DNA from: Acidobacteriota bacterium | GTDB taxonomy: Bacteria > Acidobacteriota > Blastocatellia > Pyrinomonadales > Pyrinomonadaceae | Reading direction: 5' to 3' | DNA length: 64,000 nt | NCBI GenBank assembly: GCA_019639155.1 | Contig: JAHBSJ010000006.1 | Coordinates: 124,001 to 188,000 of the forward strand | In this document: piece by piece, positions 34,687 through 43,171 of the stretch | Layout of the letters: each line of letters opens with the position of its first letter | How positions within the stretch are numbered: the first letter of the stretch is position 1 | Translations under genes and position numbers: made by a program | The notes under the pieces: generated by a model | Told to the model about the DNA's origin: nothing | Databases searched by the model: none | What the model saw: the letters and a program-made list of their open reading frames with translations, nothing else

Positions 34687-35820
34687 GTGACGATTTCGAC
34701 CAACCGACCGACCGAAGCTGTGATCGATCTCGGAGCGTTGTCGCGCAATCTTGCGGCACTGCGCGGCATAGTTGCCGATGGTTCGATTATGGCCGTTGTC
34801 AAGGCTGACGCTTACGGTCACGGTGCCGCATCATGTGCGTTGAGACTGACCGAAGATAATATCGGAAGCTTTGGCGTGGCGATCATCGAAGAGGCTGTCG
34901 AACTGCGAGAGGCCGGTATCTCGGGTGACATCGTGGTCCTGGGATCGATCTTTCATGGACAGGAAGAGGCAGTTCTCCGGTACCGCCTGGAACCGATGAT
35001 CTGTTCTCGTGGAACTGCCGAATCGTTGAACAGTGCGGCGATCTCTGCAGGTAGAATAGCGGACATTCATATTAAGGTGGACACCGGAATGTCGCGGCTC
35101 GGCATCGACACCGCTGACGCGGCGGACTTTGCCGCGTTTCTTAAAGGCCTGACGGGCCTGCGCGTCAAAGGCATCATGTCCCATTTCCCTGCGGCCGACG
35201 ATCCGAAGAACGATGACTTCACCGTCTCGCAAATAGAGATGTTCGACGCCTGCTGCCGCTCGTTCACGTCGGTGGGCCATCGCCCTGAGATCCTTGGCAT
35301 CGCGAATTCCCCAGGTGCCTTGGCTCATCCCGGATCACGAAAGAACATGGTCAGGATGGGAGGCGGCCTCTACGGCCTCCTTGATGACATTATGCGGGGC
35401 CATTCGGCTCTTCCCGATCTGGAGCATGTGATGACCTTACGGTCAGAGATCGCCCATATTCGTCAGATCGATGCCGGAACGACCGTCGGTTACGGACGTT
35501 CATTTACCGCAACAAGGTCGACCCGGCTTGCCGCAGTTCCCATTGGATATGCGGACGGCTATCCGCGTAGGCTCTCAAATTGCGGCAATGCGATCATTCG
35601 TGGTCAAAAAGCCCCTGTTGCCGGCATAGTGTCGATGGACTGGACGATCTTCGACGTCACAGAGGTCGCCGACGCCGCGGTCGGCGACGAGGTCCTGCTG
35701 ATCGGTAATTCGGAAGGCCTCTCGATCACAGCAGCGGAAATCGCAGGACTGTGCGGAACCATTGGTTATGAAATCACCTGCGGCATATCAGATCGCGTTC
35801 CTCGGCGTTACGTCCCGTGA
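34687..35820 (+). CDS. alr: Alanine racemase
   Basis: PLP enzyme supplying D-alanine for peptidoglycan, 377 aa. N-terminal TIM barrel with the PLP-binding Lys39 in VVKADAYGHGA, IKVDTGMSRLGID, and the C-terminal beta domain with GYGRSFTATRSTRLAAVPIGYADGYPR and VSMDWTIFDVT. The start is GTG at 34687, 25 bp after the carboxylase gene. It links functionally to the division/cell-wall cluster on the other strand but is transcribed with the lipid genes. Confidence 0.95.
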   Translation: MTISTNRPTEAVIDLGALSRNLAALRGIVADGSIMAVVKADAYGHGAASCALRLTEDNIGSFGVAIIEEAVELREAGISGDIVVLGSIFHGQEEAVLRYRLEPMICSRGTAESLNSAAISAGRIADIHIKVDTGMSRLGIDTADAADFAAFLKGLTGLRVKGIMSHFPAADDPKNDDFTVSQIEMFDACCRSFTSVGHRPEILGIANSPGALAHPGSRKNMVRMGGGLYGLLDDIMRGHSALPDLEHVMTLRSEIAHIRQIDAGTTVGYGRSFTATRSTRLAAVPIGYADGYPRRLSNCGNAIIRGQKAPVAGIVSMDWTIFDVTEVADAAVGDEVLLIGNSEGLSITAAEIAGLCGTIGYEITCGISDRVPRRYVP

Positions 35821-35835
35821 ACGTCAGTTTATATC

Positions 35836-36687
35836 ATGCCTGCTCGACTGCTGACAAAACGTTTCTGGACCGGGCTGTATCTCCTTTCGGAAGAATCGGA
35901 CCTTTTCGGACGAGCCGCTCAGGTGGCGTTCTTTTTCACGTTCTCTTTGTTCCCGCTTCTGTTCTTTCTCTTTAGCCTTTCGGGGATCGTCCTCGAATCT
36001 TCAGATTTTCTTAAGGACGAGGTTTTTCGATTCCTGCGGCAGATCATGCCGGCTTCTGTTTTCGAACTCGTCAACGCAACCATCGACGAGATCATTGCGA
36101 GCAGTTCCGGCGGCAAACTCACACTGGGTCTGGTAGTCACCCTTTGGACCGCATCTGCAGGCGTGGACACTCTTCGTGCCGCCTTGAACTCCGTTCACGG
36201 GCTCTCTGAACGCCGTGCCTGGTGGTGGACGAGGCTGCAGGCTATCCTCTTTACTTTTGCCGCCACCATTCTCGGGGCAGGAGCACTTTTCGTCTTGATC
36301 AGCGGACGGGAATTCTTTCAACGCACGATCACCGGCTACGACGGTACCGGCGATCTTGCCCGTTTTTTGCAGTGGACCGTGTTGGTTCTTATCGTCTTAA
36401 CGATCTGCGAGGCTGTTTACAATTTGCTTCCCGACTATCGACATTTCCGCTGGCACTGGATCACGCCCGGCACACTTGTCGCAGTTTCCTCTTGGCTGAT
36501 ACTTATCGGCGGGTTCAAGATTTATCTCAGCTATTTTAACACCTACAATCGAGCCTACGGTTCTCTTGGTGCCGTTATGATCCTGATGCTGTGGCTGTAT
36601 CTGACATCACTCGCTTTAATGGCGGGAGCAGCGGTCAATTCAACATTGAGACAACTGGACGATGCGGATAAGAAGGACGCGGGTTAG
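35836..36687 (+). CDS. YihY/BrkB-family inner-membrane protein
   Basis: 283 aa with six predicted membrane segments. Family motifs: ESDLFGRAAQVAFFFTFSLFPLLFFL at the N-terminus, LVVTLWTASAGVDTLRAALNSVHGLSERR, YNLLPDYRHFRWHWITPGTLVAVSSW and AYGSLGAVMILMLWLYLTSLALMAGAAVNSTL at the end. These are diagnostic for the YihY (formerly RNase BN) family. The function is not established; it is not an RNase. Its stop overlaps the converging kinase gene by 4 bp. Probably in one transcript with alr (15-bp gap). Confidence 0.9.
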   Translation: MPARLLTKRFWTGLYLLSEESDLFGRAAQVAFFFTFSLFPLLFFLFSLSGIVLESSDFLKDEVFRFLRQIMPASVFELVNATIDEIIASSSGGKLTLGLVVTLWTASAGVDTLRAALNSVHGLSERRAWWWTRLQAILFTFAATILGAGALFVLISGREFFQRTITGYDGTGDLARFLQWTVLVLIVLTICEAVYNLLPDYRHFRWHWITPGTLVAVSSWLILIGGFKIYLSYFNTYNRAYGSLGAVMILMLWLYLTSLALMAGAAVNSTLRQLDDADKKDAG

Positions 36688-37982
36688 GCCGAGCGAAGTG
36701 CGTTATTCAATGCCTCCCGCATCGCACCGGCAGTACGCCAACGCTGATCGACGGATTTGGCGAGGGCGGTTTCTATGACCGAAGCTACCGCAGGCGGCAC
36801 GTCCGGCCTATATGTTGCGAGCGGCACGATTGGCTTTTCAAATATCGCTTTTACGGTCTCAGCTATGCCTGCTTTCGGACCGATGCCGAGGGCGTTCGTG
36901 CCTGTAAGCAGGCTGTACGCCGTCATTCCAAGTGCGTAAATATCAGACGGCGGCCGAACGTCTTTGAATTCTCTCACCTGCTCCGGCGGCATGTACGCGA
37001 TCGTGCCTGCGACATCTCCAACCATCGTCACGCCGCTCATTCCCGTATCCTTGAAGCTCTTTGAAAGGCCGAAATCGGTGAGTTTTGCCGTAAGGCCCGG
37101 AAGTTCGCCGGAAACGAGTATGTTCTGCTCTTTTATATCTCGATGAACGAACCCGAGTGAATGCGCATGATTCAGAGCGGCCAGCGTCTGGCTGATTATC
37201 GCCATCGCCTCCTGATGATCGAGCTTTCCTCCACGATGAGCCGCGAGCCGCGATGCATCCATACCGGGAACAAATTCGGAAACGAGGTAAATGATGCCGT
37301 TATGTGTTCCGTGTTCGACGAAACCAACAATGTTCTCGTGCTTTAGCGACGCGGCAACGTCGATCTCTCGCAGGAAACGCTTCATCGCCTGTTCGCTGAC
37401 GGCGACTTCAGGCAAAAGTGTCTTGATGGCAACGGCACGCCCGTCTGCCTCCGATCTGCATAGCATTACGGTGCCCATTCCGCCTTTACCTAAGATGCGT
37501 ATCATCTGATATCCGGGGATCGGCTGCGGCTCGGATAAAAGCTTTTCACGGCATTCATCGCAGACGTATGTCATTTGGTCGCCCGAATCTTCGGCCTCGA
37601 CTTTAACGGGAATCGCGCAGTTCAGGCACGAGACGCTGACCACCGACGGCTCGTTCCTGAATGTCGCAGTGTCGCCTTCGTCTCCCGCATGAACGTCAAC
37701 TTCGATAATTGTTTCGCCGCCCTGAATACGATCACCGCTTTTTAGATAGGAGCTTTCAACACGGGCTCCGTTCACAAAGGTCCCGTTCGTAGAACCTAGG
37801 TCACGTATGAAGGCCTGCGGCGGAGCGATCTCGATGATGCAGTGGTGCCGCGAAAAGAAAGGGTCGCTGGGCAAGCAAAAATGAGCTGTTTCGCTGCGGC
37901 CAATAACGAACGTATCATGGCGGTCGAACGAGAAAGTTCGACCTGCTTGCGGACCGGCGATCACGTTTAGGGTCACATGCAT
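36684..37982 (-). CDS. FHA domain - zinc ribbon - Ser/Thr protein kinase
   Basis: 432 aa, cytoplasmic. Residues 1-95 form an FHA domain, which binds phospho-threonine (GRS 28-30, SRHH 44-47, GSTNGTFVNG 63-72). Residues 119-144 form a zinc ribbon with two CxxC pairs (C119/C122, C141/C144). From residue 160 there is a Hanks-type kinase: Gly loop GKGGMG (165-170), VAIK with Lys187, HRDIKEQNIL (HRD 280-282), DFGLSK (303-305) and AYMPPEQVREF. Having FHA before the kinase suggests recruitment to phosphorylated partners or feedback through autophosphorylation. No membrane anchor. It is the last gene of the leftward signalling block; its stop overlaps the converging YihY gene by 4 bp. Confidence 0.9.
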   Translation of the reverse strand: MHVTLNVIAGPQAGRTFSFDRHDTFVIGRSETAHFCLPSDPFFSRHHCIIEIAPPQAFIRDLGSTNGTFVNGARVESSYLKSGDRIQGGETIIEVDVHAGDEGDTATFRNEPSVVSVSCLNCAIPVKVEAEDSGDQMTYVCDECREKLLSEPQPIPGYQMIRILGKGGMGTVMLCRSEADGRAVAIKTLLPEVAVSEQAMKRFLREIDVAASLKHENIVGFVEHGTHNGIIYLVSEFVPGMDASRLAAHRGGKLDHQEAMAIISQTLAALNHAHSLGFVHRDIKEQNILVSGELPGLTAKLTDFGLSKSFKDTGMSGVTMVGDVAGTIAYMPPEQVREFKDVRPPSDIYALGMTAYSLLTGTNALGIGPKAGIAETVKAIFEKPIVPLATYRPDVPPAVASVIETALAKSVDQRWRTAGAMREALNNALRSA

Positions 37983-38016
37983 CAGCGCCGATTATATTTT
38001 ATTTAAGGAATCGCCG

Positions 38017-38514
38017 CTAATTTAATATTGCCAAGAACATCAGAATAAGCGACACAAGGAACGTCACACCGCCCATCGCGATACCGGATACCGCCATCCC
38101 CGAACCCGTGTATTTCGACGGATCCTCTTGGGCTTTTCTCCACCCGATGAAGCCTGTTACCATCGCGGGGATGCCCAGCCACAACCCTCCATAGCAGCAA
38201 ACCAGGACGACGCTTGCGATACCGAGGATCATCGCGGCCTTTGCCATCGTGTCGTCCGCGGTCGCAGCGGCAAAGCCGAATTGCGGATTGACCGCCGGCT
38301 GCCATTGCTGATATGGCTGTTGGACCATCGGAGCCGGGGACTGATAAGGATTAGTGACGCGAACATTGTCCATCACCATCGTCGGCGGTGGATCGTCGGC
38401 AAATCTCGGGGACGTAGGCTCGGTCTGGAGATCGACCAGCATCTCGCCGTCATGAAGGCAGAAATTTAGGAGTTCATCAGCATAGGTCTGCTGACATCTT
38501 GGACATTGCTTCAT
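38017..38514 (-). CDS. Zinc-ribbon, DUF4190-like membrane protein
   Basis: 165 aa. The N-terminal zinc ribbon MKQCPRCQQTYADELLNFC is followed by LHDGEML, closely resembling the start of the next protein upstream. A Pro/Gln-rich linker follows, then two membrane segments (AAMILGIASVVLVCCYGGLWLGI and GMAVSGIAMGGVTFLVSLILMFL) in a DUF4190-like layout with KAQEDPSKYTGSGMAVSGI between them. Function unknown; the shared ribbon suggests a common partner among the zinc-ribbon proteins here. It starts 1 bp after the stop of the gene upstream. Confidence 0.78.
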   Translation of the reverse strand: MKQCPRCQQTYADELLNFCLHDGEMLVDLQTEPTSPRFADDPPPTMVMDNVRVTNPYQSPAPMVQQPYQQWQPAVNPQFGFAAATADDTMAKAAMILGIASVVLVCCYGGLWLGIPAMVTGFIGWRKAQEDPSKYTGSGMAVSGIAMGGVTFLVSLILMFLAILN

Positions 38515-38515
38515 A

Positions 38516-39448
38516 CTAGCGTCTGATCTCGAGGTCCTTGAATGCGATCTTTATGCCGTCACCCGTGTAAAGTCCGACAACGCCATTGGGAAATCCGTGA
38601 ACATTGCGAATGGAATTGACCTTCTTGCCGTTAATAAAGAGGTCCACCATTGAATCCCCGTCGCGGATCTCTAAGATATTTTCCTGCTTTCCGTCTTTGA
38701 TCGCGTCAGAGCGTGTCCAATTGACGACCACGTCCTCTTTCTTCGGAGTGTGGTTCACTATGCGATAACGTTTTTTCGCGGAATCGATAACGAAGGCATA
38801 GCCCTTCTGCAAAGGCGTCGTGTCGCTGTGAAAAACAAGCCCAAATCCGAGGTCCGTGGCGCCGTTATCCAGGTTTGTCGCCGAAACCTGAACGTCAGCA
38901 CCTACCGACTTGTATTTCGATGTCGCAGCAAGAACATAATAGTAGCCTTTTGCCCGCGATGACATTATGAACTGGCCGTCGGTAAACTCCGTCTCACCAA
39001 AGGACTTGGTCGATTGCACCCATTTTGACAGGTCGGGTGATTCGTCTTTCTTGCGGGTCGAAGTCGATGACGCAGTGTTGGCCGGCTCTGTAGTGTTCGC
39101 GTTCTCGGCCTTGGTGTTCGCGGCTTTCGGTTCCTGATTTGCTGCAATAAAAATGAACCCGACCAAGCCGCCGCCGCAGATCAATCCCATCCCTCCAAGG
39201 ATAAGCAGCACCCACACCCACGCCCGCGACGACTTCTTCGGCTGCATTGAATGCTGCTGCTGAACATTCCATTGCGGATGTCCCGGTTGCTGCATTTGAG
39301 GCTGAGGCTGTGTAGGCCGCGGCTGATTTACGAAGACCGTGTCTGGCGCGGTCTGCCCCGGAGCGACCGTCAACACGGAACCGTCCTCAAGGCAGAAGTT
39401 CAGATTTGTGTCAGCATAGGTCTTTCGGCAGGTCGGGCAGATCTTCAT
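38516..39448 (-). CDS. Zinc-ribbon membrane protein with LamG/DUF1080-like exported domain
   Basis: 310 aa. N-terminal zinc ribbon MKICPTCRKTYADTNLNFC then LEDGSVL, a Gln/Pro-rich linker, one membrane span (AWVWVLLILGGMGLICGGGLVGFIFIAA, about residues 75-103), and an Ala/Thr/Asn-rich stalk. The exported domain of about 170 residues (ADVQVSATNLDNGATDLGFGLVFHS..., GFPNGVVGLYTGDGIKIAFKDLEIRR) resembles concanavalin-type (DUF1080/LamG-like) folds. The layout suggests a sensor with an outside ligand-binding part and an inside zinc ribbon. Ligand unknown. Confidence 0.75.
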   Translation of the reverse strand: MKICPTCRKTYADTNLNFCLEDGSVLTVAPGQTAPDTVFVNQPRPTQPQPQMQQPGHPQWNVQQQHSMQPKKSSRAWVWVLLILGGMGLICGGGLVGFIFIAANQEPKAANTKAENANTTEPANTASSTSTRKKDESPDLSKWVQSTKSFGETEFTDGQFIMSSRAKGYYYVLAATSKYKSVGADVQVSATNLDNGATDLGFGLVFHSDTTPLQKGYAFVIDSAKKRYRIVNHTPKKEDVVVNWTRSDAIKDGKQENILEIRDGDSMVDLFINGKKVNSIRNVHGFPNGVVGLYTGDGIKIAFKDLEIRR

Positions 39449-39565
39449 ACGTTTAGGCTCACATCTCGGAGGTTTAGTAGATGGACAGCATCATTATACG
39501 GTCAACGTTCAAAAAGTGCGACATCCGGGAATACGGTCAAACCGAGCGAAATGTTCTCAGGTTGG

Positions 39566-41191
39566 TCAGAGGCTGATCCCGCAGCGGCCGCAAAATCTGA
39601 TGTGAGGCGGAAAAGATGTTCCGCAACGACCGCAAATACGCTCGGCCTGAGCAGGCGGAACGCTTCGGTGAGGGTCGCTGTAAAATCCCACGGGCCGGGG
39701 CTGGCCAGACTGCGATGGCGGCGCCATATTAAGTCCGCATCGGCCGCAGAATCTAGCATTAGCACCCAATGGATTTCCGCATCTTGGACATCCCGACATC
39801 CCCGAAACCGATGCGGGGCGGGCGATTGCATCGAAGACAGAACCGCCGCACCGCCCGCAAAAGCGTACGCCTTCCGCAAACCTTGCATTACAGCCGCGGC
39901 AGATCACAATTCCGGGCATAACGCTCGAAGGCTGGGAGCCCATACTGCTTCCGCCGGAAGATGACGGTTGACTCGATGCGCCGTGCTGCAGACGAAGCTG
40001 TGCCTGGATGACCTGCTCTTCGGCCCCGGAACGTATCTCAATCACGCGTTCGTCATCCCGTTCACCTGGTTTTGAAACACGCAGGACGTGTTGCCCAAAC
40101 GGTATATCCGACAATACGACCCGTCCAGACGTGCCGACGCTTGCTTTACGCTCGTCGTCGATATAAACCTCGGCTCCGACCGGGGCGAGTATCACCAACC
40201 GGTTCTTCCCGACGGCTCTTGACTCGATGATACCTTCAGCTGCATTTTCGAGGCTGTCGATCCATTCCGCCACGGTCGAAGGCCGATTCGCCGGATCGGT
40301 CTCAATCGCTCGCATCACAACTTCAGCCACGGGAATGGGAACGTCTGACCTGAGTGACGACAAAGGCGGAGGCGGATGCATCACTTTCTGCATGACGAGC
40401 TGCATCATTTCCCCTGTAAAGGGCGTTTTACCCCCGAGCATCAAATACGCGATAGTTCCGAGCGCGTAAAGGTCAGCACGCGCGTCAATGCCGAGTTCGG
40501 GCTGCATCTGTTCCGGCGACATGAATTCGGGAGTGCCGATGATGCCGCGTGATGACGGCGTGGCATTAGACGCTGTATTAGTAACCGTCTGCGACATGAT
40601 CTTTGCGAGCCCGAAATCACCTACCTTGATGAAGCCGTCGCCGCCTTTGCCCTTCTGCATAATGAAAATATTCGCCGGTTTCAGATCGCGGTGAAGAATT
40701 CCGAGATCGTGCGCCGCGTCGACACCGTCAGCGATCTGCCTCAACAGACGAACAGCTCGCTTTACGGTCAACGTCCCTTCGCGGCGAAGCAGCTTATGCA
40801 GAGTCTCGCCCTCGACATACTCCATTACGAGGTAAAAAACGCCGTCCTCGGTCTCGCCAAAATCGGTGACACTTACCGTATTTGGATGCTGTATCGATGC
40901 CGCGGCCTGAGCCTCGCGCTCAAAACGAACAATAGCCTCACCCTCTCCCAGGTCATCACTGCTCAAAATGTCCTGGCGAACGGTCTTTACCGCAACGTGA
41001 CGAGTTTCGAATTTATTATCCTTGGCGAGATAGACCTGCCCCATTGCACCGCGTCCCAGACGGCGAACGAGCAAATAACGCTCCGCTATCATCTGCGGCC
41101 CCGGTAGCGATATGCGCGTCTGCGTCCCGTCGAGAGGGCAATTTGCTACCTCGTCAGGAAAACACTGCTCGCACTTTGGGCACTCTCTCAT
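39566..41191 (-). CDS. Ser/Thr protein kinase with PEGA-like domain and four zinc ribbons
   Basis: 541 aa. An N-terminal ribbon (CPKCEQCFPDEVANCPLDG) precedes a complete Hanks-type kinase: Gly loop GRGAMG (46-51), VAVK with Lys69, HRDLKPANI (HRD 168-170), DFGLAK (192-194) and GTPEFMSPEQMQPELG. Then comes a PEGA-like beta domain (about 332-400) and, after a Ser-rich linker, three zinc ribbons (430-449, 468-486, 520-537) each with the ending FCGRCG. No membrane span. Repeated CxxC ribbons suggest protein docking. It begins the leftward signalling block, with 214 bp between it and tRNA-Lys; that gap shows no gene. Confidence 0.9.
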   Translation of the reverse strand: MRECPKCEQCFPDEVANCPLDGTQTRISLPGPQMIAERYLLVRRLGRGAMGQVYLAKDNKFETRHVAVKTVRQDILSSDDLGEGEAIVRFEREAQAAASIQHPNTVSVTDFGETEDGVFYLVMEYVEGETLHKLLRREGTLTVKRAVRLLRQIADGVDAAHDLGILHRDLKPANIFIMQKGKGGDGFIKVGDFGLAKIMSQTVTNTASNATPSSRGIIGTPEFMSPEQMQPELGIDARADLYALGTIAYLMLGGKTPFTGEMMQLVMQKVMHPPPPLSSLRSDVPIPVAEVVMRAIETDPANRPSTVAEWIDSLENAAEGIIESRAVGKNRLVILAPVGAEVYIDDERKASVGTSGRVVLSDIPFGQHVLRVSKPGERDDERVIEIRSGAEEQVIQAQLRLQHGASSQPSSSGGSSMGSQPSSVMPGIVICRGCNARFAEGVRFCGRCGGSVFDAIARPASVSGMSGCPRCGNPLGANARFCGRCGLNMAPPSQSGQPRPVGFYSDPHRSVPPAQAERICGRCGTSFPPHIRFCGRCGISL

Positions 41192-41362
41192 TCTGCGTTA
41201 TCCGGCCAAAAGCTATTTTCACCGCTATCGCCCGTCCTTGCAATGTTTAACCGGTAAAATGGCACTCGCCTCGGGTATTAGGCGGTCGAAACGGTCATAT
41301 TGGCGAACGCCATTAAGGCTATGACGCACATGATAAACGGATCGGCATTTCAGATATGCTAT

Positions 41363-41392
41363 TTCAGATCTGCAATGCGATTTTGCTATACT
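41363..41392 (+). promoter_or_regulatory. Promoter of tRNA-Lys
   Basis: TATACT (41387-41392) is a near-perfect -10 box 13 nt before the tRNA. The best -35 match is TTCAGA (41363-41368) at an 18-bp spacer. It overlaps a 9-bp direct repeat ATTTCAGAT present twice 14 bp apart (41347-41355 and 41361-41369). Confidence 0.55.
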
Positions 41393-41405
41393 TTGCTTTG
41401 CAAAT

Positions 41406-41481
41406 GGGTCGTTAGCTCAGTTGGTAGAGCAGCGGACTCTTAATCCGCGGGTCGCAGGTTCGATCCCTGCACGGCCTACCA
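41406..41481 (+). tRNA. tRNA-Lys (anticodon CUU)
   Basis: 76 nt. Acceptor GGGTCGT (41406-41412) pairs with ACGGCCT (41471-41477) with two G-U pairs. D-arm GCTC...GAGC; anticodon stem GCGGA/TCCGC with loop CTCTTAA, giving anticodon CUU (codon AAG); T-arm CAGGTTCGATCCCTG. The 3' CCA is encoded. Confidence 0.97.
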
Positions 41482-41485
41482 TTTC

Positions 41486-41545
41486 AAAAAAAGGCAAAGA
41501 TGAATGGAGCAGCGATCTGCCCTTCCATCTTTGCCTTCTTTTTTT
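41486..41545. terminator. Bidirectional terminator between tRNA-Lys and the FHA-PrsW gene
   Basis: Perfect 12-bp stem AAGGCAAAGATG (41491-41502) / CATCTTTGCCTT (41526-41537). It is flanked by an A7 run on the left and CTTTTTTT on the right, so it can end the tRNA transcript rightwards and the converging protease gene leftwards. The last bases overlap the stop codon of the protease gene. Confidence 0.88.
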
Positions 41546-43097
41546 AGACCTTATCGCGCCATTCGAGCACTTCTTCACGCAGGATGGGATTCTGCTGAAA
41601 ACTGCCCGTCTGCCCTTGAGCGGCATTCGCCCGCTGAATGTGCCAATAGCTGAGTCCAAGCTTGCCTACCGCACGCACGTATCGGTTCCGAGCTCGGAAT
41701 TTGCCCGAGAAAAGGCCGCTCAAGAGCCAGCCTGTGCTTCGAAAAGCAGAAGTAACGATCTTAGCGTGTTCAGCGGGTATAAGGCCGCGTGCAATATCGA
41801 TCGCCAGCATCTCGTTCAATATCTTGTTCTGCCGACGCATTATTAATAGAGCGAAAATAACAAAGATGAGGAAGAACGGAATCTCCAGCAGCAAATATCC
41901 GAGCAGAAATCCTTCAAGTCCGCCGGCCACTGCCATGCCGTTCCATATTGCGTGAAGCAGAACTGCGAAAAAGTACCCGATAACGGGCATTATGATCTTG
42001 ACCAATGTGTTATGCGACTCACGAGCGATACCGCATCCGATGCCGGTCATTGCCGTAAATGTCACGTGTGCGAATGGTGATAGCACGCCTCGCAGGAAAA
42101 ATAGGATCACGAGCCCGCCGAGTCCCCCGTCCCCAAGAGCTCGACCGTAATAAAGAACATTCTCTACCGTCGCGAATCCCAATGCGATAACGCCCGCGAA
42201 GACAATGCCGTCAAGAATGTCGTCAAAATAACTACGGAAAAAGAAAAGCAATATCAAAAGCCCGACGCCCTTAGAAAGTTCCTCGACCACAGGCGCCGAG
42301 ATGACCGCGCCGATGACATCGCCCAGGATCATCCCTTCTTGTCCGCCGACGGCAACCGCGATTCCAATACCGACGCCCGTGTTGACGACAAACGAAACAA
42401 GAACAGCGACAATCGCACCCCATAGAAACGCCAAAGCGAGCAGCCAAAGCGGCTCGGGATCATATCGGTCAAGCCACATCAGCGGCAGCAGATAGAACAT
42501 CGCCGGCACAAATGCCACTACTGACGCGATGACCGCAGGCACGATCCCAACGCTTAGCAAAAGGATCGCGGCCACTATCAAGCCAAGAAAAGCTATTGCA
42601 AAGAGTGTGACCCCGATCCCAATATAACGGCCTGTCCTGCTTCCGGTCTCAACCTTGACCGCGGTGCCTCCGAGTCCGAAATTGTGGAGCGAAGATTGCA
42701 GGTCCGCCGGTTCGGCCGCGGCAGTATCATTGAAAGCCTGTATCTCGGCCTCGCGCCTCGAGACGTCCGCCGTAACAATGCTCGGCCCTTCGTCGTCTAT
42801 AGTTACTTCCGCCGAAACACCGTTTTGACCAAATCGAATACGGTCGCCATTGCTGAGCTTGATCTGCGTAACGCGGGCGTCGTTCACATACGTTCCGTTA
42901 GTGCTGTTATTGTCTGAAATATAGAAACCGTCGGCCCTAGCGTCAATGAAAGCGTGCTGCTTCGAAGCGATCCGTTCTGTCATCGGATCAAACCTGACAC
43001 TGCAGGTCTCGCTTCGCCCTAAGGTCATGAAGCCTGTTTCCAGTTCGAATCGCTTGCCGGCGAGCGAACCGCTTTCGATCAGCAGTGTGAGTTTCAT
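41544..43097 (-). CDS. FHA domain fused to PrsW-family intramembrane protease
   Basis: 517 aa. Residues 1-100 form an FHA domain (GRS 27-29, STNGTYVND 65-73) that should bind phospho-threonine. After a linker, residues 155-430 are a polytopic PrsW-like protease: DRYDPEP (210-216), the EExxK motif EELSK (272-276), FATVENVLYY (309-317) and AHVTFTAMTG with His344. A basic/Gln-rich cytoplasmic tail of about 90 residues ends the protein. PrsW cleaves an anti-sigma factor in Bacillus (established). Here the FHA part, next to two Ser/Thr kinases, suggests phosphorylation-dependent substrate recruitment (inference). It converges on tRNA-Lys and ends at a bidirectional terminator. Confidence 0.88.
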   Translation of the reverse strand: MKLTLLIESGSLAGKRFELETGFMTLGRSETCSVRFDPMTERIASKQHAFIDARADGFYISDNNSTNGTYVNDARVTQIKLSNGDRIRFGQNGVSAEVTIDDEGPSIVTADVSRREAEIQAFNDTAAAEPADLQSSLHNFGLGGTAVKVETGSRTGRYIGIGVTLFAIAFLGLIVAAILLLSVGIVPAVIASVVAFVPAMFYLLPLMWLDRYDPEPLWLLALAFLWGAIVAVLVSFVVNTGVGIGIAVAVGGQEGMILGDVIGAVISAPVVEELSKGVGLLILLFFFRSYFDDILDGIVFAGVIALGFATVENVLYYGRALGDGGLGGLVILFFLRGVLSPFAHVTFTAMTGIGCGIARESHNTLVKIIMPVIGYFFAVLLHAIWNGMAVAGGLEGFLLGYLLLEIPFFLIFVIFALLIMRRQNKILNEMLAIDIARGLIPAEHAKIVTSAFRSTGWLLSGLFSGKFRARNRYVRAVGKLGLSYWHIQRANAAQGQTGSFQQNPILREEVLEWRDKV

Positions 43098-43114
43098 ACT
43101 GCAATCATAGGAAC

Positions 43115-43151
43115 AAAAAGCCCAAAGTCAAGCAAACGCCGGACCTTGGGC
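43115..43151 (-). terminator. Rho-independent terminator after the LVIVD/FG-GAP gene
   Basis: On the minus strand GCCCAAGGTC ... GACTTTGGGC (complements of 43142-43151 and 43120-43129), 10 bp with one mismatch, followed by TTTTTG. It separates the secreted-protein gene from the FHA-PrsW gene downstream on the same strand. Confidence 0.8.
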
Positions 43152-43171
43152 CAATTCGAAATATTGGTCAT

